From positions 1-43,486 of the forward strand of contig JAFRHS010000045.1 in the NCBI GenBank assembly GCA_017433225.1: a DNA stretch of 43,486 bases, given 5' to 3'. A program made the translations under genes and the position numbers. Source of the stretch: Clostridia bacterium (GTDB lineage Bacteria > Bacillota > Clostridia > Oscillospirales > Acutalibacteraceae). The first letter of the stretch is position 1. Each line of letters begins with the position of its first letter. Shown here one piece after another: positions 41,446-43,486 of this stretch. The notes below the pieces were generated by a model that was not told the origin of the DNA, did not search any database, and saw only the letters and a list, made by a program, of their open reading frames with translations.

Positions 41446-41590
41446 GCTAGCATTGGCTTCCTGCTTCTCAGACGACTGCGGTTTTCGGTCTGAAGACTTC
41501 CTACCGTCTTACACCATCTCCTACCACCACAAGGTGACTCCGGCAAAGCCGGACAGGCGTTGATTCGGGCAGTCCCTGCCCTATTGTATC
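41439..41590 (-). ncRNA. Putative reRNA/omegaRNA and right end of the TnpB element
   Basis: This 152-base region directly after tnpB has no gene. On the minus strand it shows short stems (CCGGC/GCCGG, CACC/GGTG, CTTCAGAC/GTCTGAGAAG) and ends AGCGGTTCAC, like the right end of IS605-type elements. In this family the end of tnpB and this region form the guide RNA, with the guide read from the flanking DNA (about 41419-41438). Exact ends are inferred. Confidence 0.5.
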
Positions 41591-42733
41591 TCAAGCCGAA
41601 TTTGGCTGGAATCCCAAGTAGATTCTGACGCCCTCTCTGCGGATATTCTCCGCAGCATTGAAGTCCCGGTTGTGTGTAGCTCCGCAAGCCGGGCAGGTCC
41701 ACTCAGACAGATTCTCCGTTTTTACCGAGTGGTTGAGCGTGGAACAGCAGGAACACAACTGACTGCTGGGATAGTACCGGTCCACTTTGACCAGCACCTT
41801 TCCCCGTTCTTTCAGCTTGTACTCCAGCATTTGAAGGAACTCCCCATAGCCGTTGTCCAGGGTCGCCTTTCCATTCCCAAACGTTTTGTTTGACATTTCC
41901 TTCATATCTAACGTTTCGACACAGACAATGTCCCACTCTTCGGCGAGAGCCAAGGCTTCTTTATGCAGGAAGTCTTTTCGCTGGTTAGCGATATGCCGAT
42001 AGACCTTCGCCACTCTCTGCTTTTGTTCCAGGTAGTTTTGACTGCCCTTCTTCTTTTTGGAAAGCTTTCTCTGTTCTCTGGCCAGAGTCTTTTGAGCTTC
42101 CCGAAAGAACTTCGGGCTTCCGCAGACCACTCCGGTAGAGGTCGCATATAGACCATCTGACTTATAATCGAGGCCGATCGACCGATTCACATCCAGTGGA
42201 CGGTTGACGGCCTCTTTTTCAAACTCATAAAGTACCGAGCAGTAGTACTCTCCCGCTGCGTTCTGACTGACTGTCGCACCTTTCAATGTCCAGTCAGAAG
42301 GCGCTATGCGATGGACTTTCGCCTTCACAACCTTGAGTTTCGGCAGTTTGATGCCATGATCCATTACAACGATATTGTTATGGCTGAAGTTGGTTGAATA
42401 TGACTTTCGACTCCGTTTCTTAGACTTATATGATGGGTACTCGCACTTCTTGTCAAAGAAAAGGCGGAATGCCCGATCGAGACAAATAATACTATTCGTC
42501 AAAGCAAACTTGTCGACTTCTTTCAAAAACGGGTAATCTGCTTTTAAAACCTGATTACAATAGGTATTCGCTTTCGTCCAACTGATATACTTTCCACCAT
42601 TGGCGTATGTTTCATTTTGTAGCGAAAGGATCTGGTTGTAAACAAAACGACAGCACCCAAACGTCCTCTCGATCAAATCTATCTGCTCTTTCGTTGGGTA
42701 AATTCGGTACTGAAAAGCGCGGTTTTCCTTCAT
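41591..42733 (-). CDS. tnpB: RNA-guided endonuclease TnpB, IS200/IS605 family
   Basis: Start ATG at 42733 after AAGGAG; 380 residues. It has the N-terminal helix-turn-helix (FQYRIYPTKEQIDLIERTFG), the RuvC residues Asp189 (GLDYKSDG), Glu273 (VETLDM) and Asp357 (NRDFNAAENI), and a zinc finger of Cys327/330 and Cys347/350. All catalytic residues are present, so it looks active. No tnpA is next to it, so any mobility needs a transposase in trans. TnpB cuts DNA at sites matching the guide RNA next to a short target motif. Confidence 0.93.
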   Translation of the reverse strand: MKENRAFQYRIYPTKEQIDLIERTFGCCRFVYNQILSLQNETYANGGKYISWTKANTYCNQVLKADYPFLKEVDKFALTNSIICLDRAFRLFFDKKCEYPSYKSKKRSRKSYSTNFSHNNIVVMDHGIKLPKLKVVKAKVHRIAPSDWTLKGATVSQNAAGEYYCSVLYEFEKEAVNRPLDVNRSIGLDYKSDGLYATSTGVVCGSPKFFREAQKTLAREQRKLSKKKKGSQNYLEQKQRVAKVYRHIANQRKDFLHKEALALAEEWDIVCVETLDMKEMSNKTFGNGKATLDNGYGEFLQMLEYKLKERGKVLVKVDRYYPSSQLCSCCSTLNHSVKTENLSEWTCPACGATHNRDFNAAENIRREGVRIYLGFQPNSA

Positions 42734-42791
42734 GTCCGTTTCTCCTTCTGGTTTCCTGACTGTAATCGATGATCTTGGCAATGAACGGCCC

Positions 42792-42819
42792 ACTTAAGAG
42801 AACATTTGTTCTGCTAAGT
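42792..42819. repeat. Hairpin at the likely left end of the TnpB element
   Basis: ACTTA-AG-AGAACA-TT-TGTTCT-GC-TAAGT is a two-part palindrome upstream of tnpB. IS200/IS605 elements carry such subterminal hairpins for TnpA binding. It lies at the predicted transcription start, so it may also affect tnpB expression. Confidence 0.5.
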
Positions 42820-42821
42820 AT

Positions 42822-42850
42822 ATTATATATCTTTACTAAGCCCATGTCAA
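42822..42850 (-). promoter_or_regulatory. tnpB promoter
   Basis: A consensus TTGACA (42845-42850), a 17-base spacer and TATAAT (42822-42827), about 90 bases before the tnpB start. Confidence 0.85.
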
Positions 42851-42873
42851 CCGCCTCCGGCAAGCGTCTTTTT

Positions 42874-42906
42874 ACCACTTATCGCCGATTTTCGACCACT
42901 TATCGC
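42874..42906. promoter_or_regulatory. Two direct repeats, likely LytTR operator
   Basis: ACCACTTATCGC occurs at 42874-42885 and again at 42895-42906, 21 bases apart (two helical turns). LytTR domains bind pairs of short direct repeats with this register. They lie upstream of the LytTR gene promoter (-10 at 42937-42942). Confidence 0.75.
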
Positions 42907-42936
42907 GAAAGCGGTGGCAAATGCGGAAAGGCTTGC

Positions 42937-42942
42937 TATAAT
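42937..42942 (+). promoter_or_regulatory. Extended -10 of the LytTR gene
   Basis: TGC-TATAAT, an extended -10, 27 bases upstream of the TTG start. The -35 is poor, as expected for a promoter helped by an activator on the direct repeats upstream. Confidence 0.7.
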
Positions 42943-42969
42943 GCAGACAGAACACACGGAGGTGGTCAC

Positions 42970-43413
42970 TTGAAAATCACGTTAGAACACATTCCCGGTC
43001 AGGAGCCGGAGGTCATCCTTCGGGGCGACACGGAGAGCAGAGAGGCAAAGGCGGTCCTCGCCACACTGAACCACGCCTCTTCCTTCGGGAAGCTGGTCCT
43101 GCAGGATGAAGACGAGAGCTTCCTCGTCGACCCGGGCGACGTCCGCTACTTCGAAGCGTCCGGAGGCCGGACCTACGCCGTCACGAAGGACGGACGGTTC
43201 GAGATCCGCGAAAAGCTCTACGAACTCGCGGCGACCCTGAACAGCAAAGGCTTCATCCAGATCAACAAGAGTACGGTCGTCAACATCAACTTCGTGCGGT
43301 CCATCGCCGCAGAATTCAGCGGCAACTACTCTGCCCGGCTGAAGGACTGCGATGAGACCCTCACCATTTCCCGGAAGTACTTCCAGGCATTCAAAGAATT
43401 CGTAAGGAGATAA
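42970..43413 (+). CDS. LytTR DNA-binding domain regulator
   Basis: Start at TTG (42970), chosen because GGAGGT lies seven bases upstream and no ATG follows at a good distance. The 147-residue protein has a short N-terminal part and a LytTR domain from about residue 55 (VRYFEASGGRTYAVTK, then FIQINKSTVVNINFVRSI and LTISRKYFQAFKEFV). No receiver domain is present, so it is not a standard two-component regulator. It is followed after four bases by a DUF3021 gene, the usual partner. Confidence 0.9.
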   Translation: MKITLEHIPGQEPEVILRGDTESREAKAVLATLNHASSFGKLVLQDEDESFLVDPGDVRYFEASGGRTYAVTKDGRFEIREKLYELAATLNSKGFIQINKSTVVNINFVRSIAAEFSGNYSARLKDCDETLTISRKYFQAFKEFVRR

Positions 43414-43417
43414 CACC

Positions 43418-43486
43418 ATGAAAACCTTTTTCCATTTTCTCAATTTCGGTCTGATCGGCGCCGGCATCGGCTCCATCGTCACCACC
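43418..43486 (+). CDS. DUF3021 family membrane protein (start only)
   Basis: Only 23 codons are present before the window ends: MKTFFHFLNFGLIGAGIGSI and on. The Gly-rich hydrophobic start and the place right after a LytTR gene fit DUF3021 proteins, small membrane proteins thought to control the activity of their LytTR partner. Its ribosome binding site, AAGGAG, lies within the last LytTR codons. Confidence 0.75.
   Translation, partial: MKTFFHFLNFGLIGAGIGSIVTT

Overview
The window looks like a chromosomal segment of an anaerobic Clostridia-type Firmicute with moderately high GC. The evidence is a complete S10-spc-alpha ribosomal operon in Firmicute order with zinc-type S14 and the zinc-free form of S4, an HndABCD-type [FeFe] hydrogenase with a Rex-like operator, TTGACA/TATAAT promoters, strong GGAGG ribosome binding sites, an L-lactate dehydrogenase, a LytTR-DUF3021 pair and an elongator tRNA-Met of Firmicute type. 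A gut Oscillospirales-like organism is plausible, but that is inference.

Layout. 1-3519: a TetR-controlled minus-strand operon (tetR, DUF2975 membrane protein, GNAT acetyltransferase, flavodoxin-like protein cut by the window edge) divergent from a MATE efflux pump. 3576-4980: two small lipoprotein genes, one broken by a frameshift in an A6 tract. 5109-9293: hndABCD, with its promoter, a near-perfect Rex box and a second inverted repeat about 300 bp upstream. 9758-25207: one 31-gene ribosomal/secretion/transcription operon from rpsJ to rplQ, including secY, adk, map, infA and rpoA, preceded by a leader of about 320 nt that holds a terminator-like attenuator. 25318-26654: rarA, divergent from it.

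26873-30242: two adjacent paralogous genes whose products look like sigma-70 family proteins at the N-terminus but carry a transmembrane helix near the C-terminus. The larger one also has a long Asp-rich repeat linker, a Cys-rich repeat and a predicted outside domain. This is the most unusual part of the window. 30495-32604: an apbE/NusG-II/Gx-transporter operon (covalent flavinylation and extracytosolic redox), followed by ldh, a double-DUF1508 protein, a secreted SGNH hydrolase with wall-binding-like repeats, an AraC regulator and a secreted CAP-domain protein.

38095-38287: a tiny complete transcription unit for a 23-residue aromatic peptide. 38369-38808: tandem copies of a tRNA-Glu 3' end, a hairpin element with tRNA-like inverted ends, and a tRNA-Met/tRNA-Glu operon. 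38940-41301: a HAD phosphatase, a DUF1624 membrane protein, nth and a tRNA-Ala(CGC). 41376-42850: a TnpB-only IS200/IS605-type element with intact catalytic residues. 42874-43486: a LytTR regulator with a direct-repeat operator and the start of a DUF3021 gene.

Most neighbouring genes are separate transcription units with visible promoters and terminators. The exceptions are the ribosomal operon, hndABCD, the tetR operon and the apbE operon. Regulatory assignments come from reading motifs by eye and are inference unless stated.
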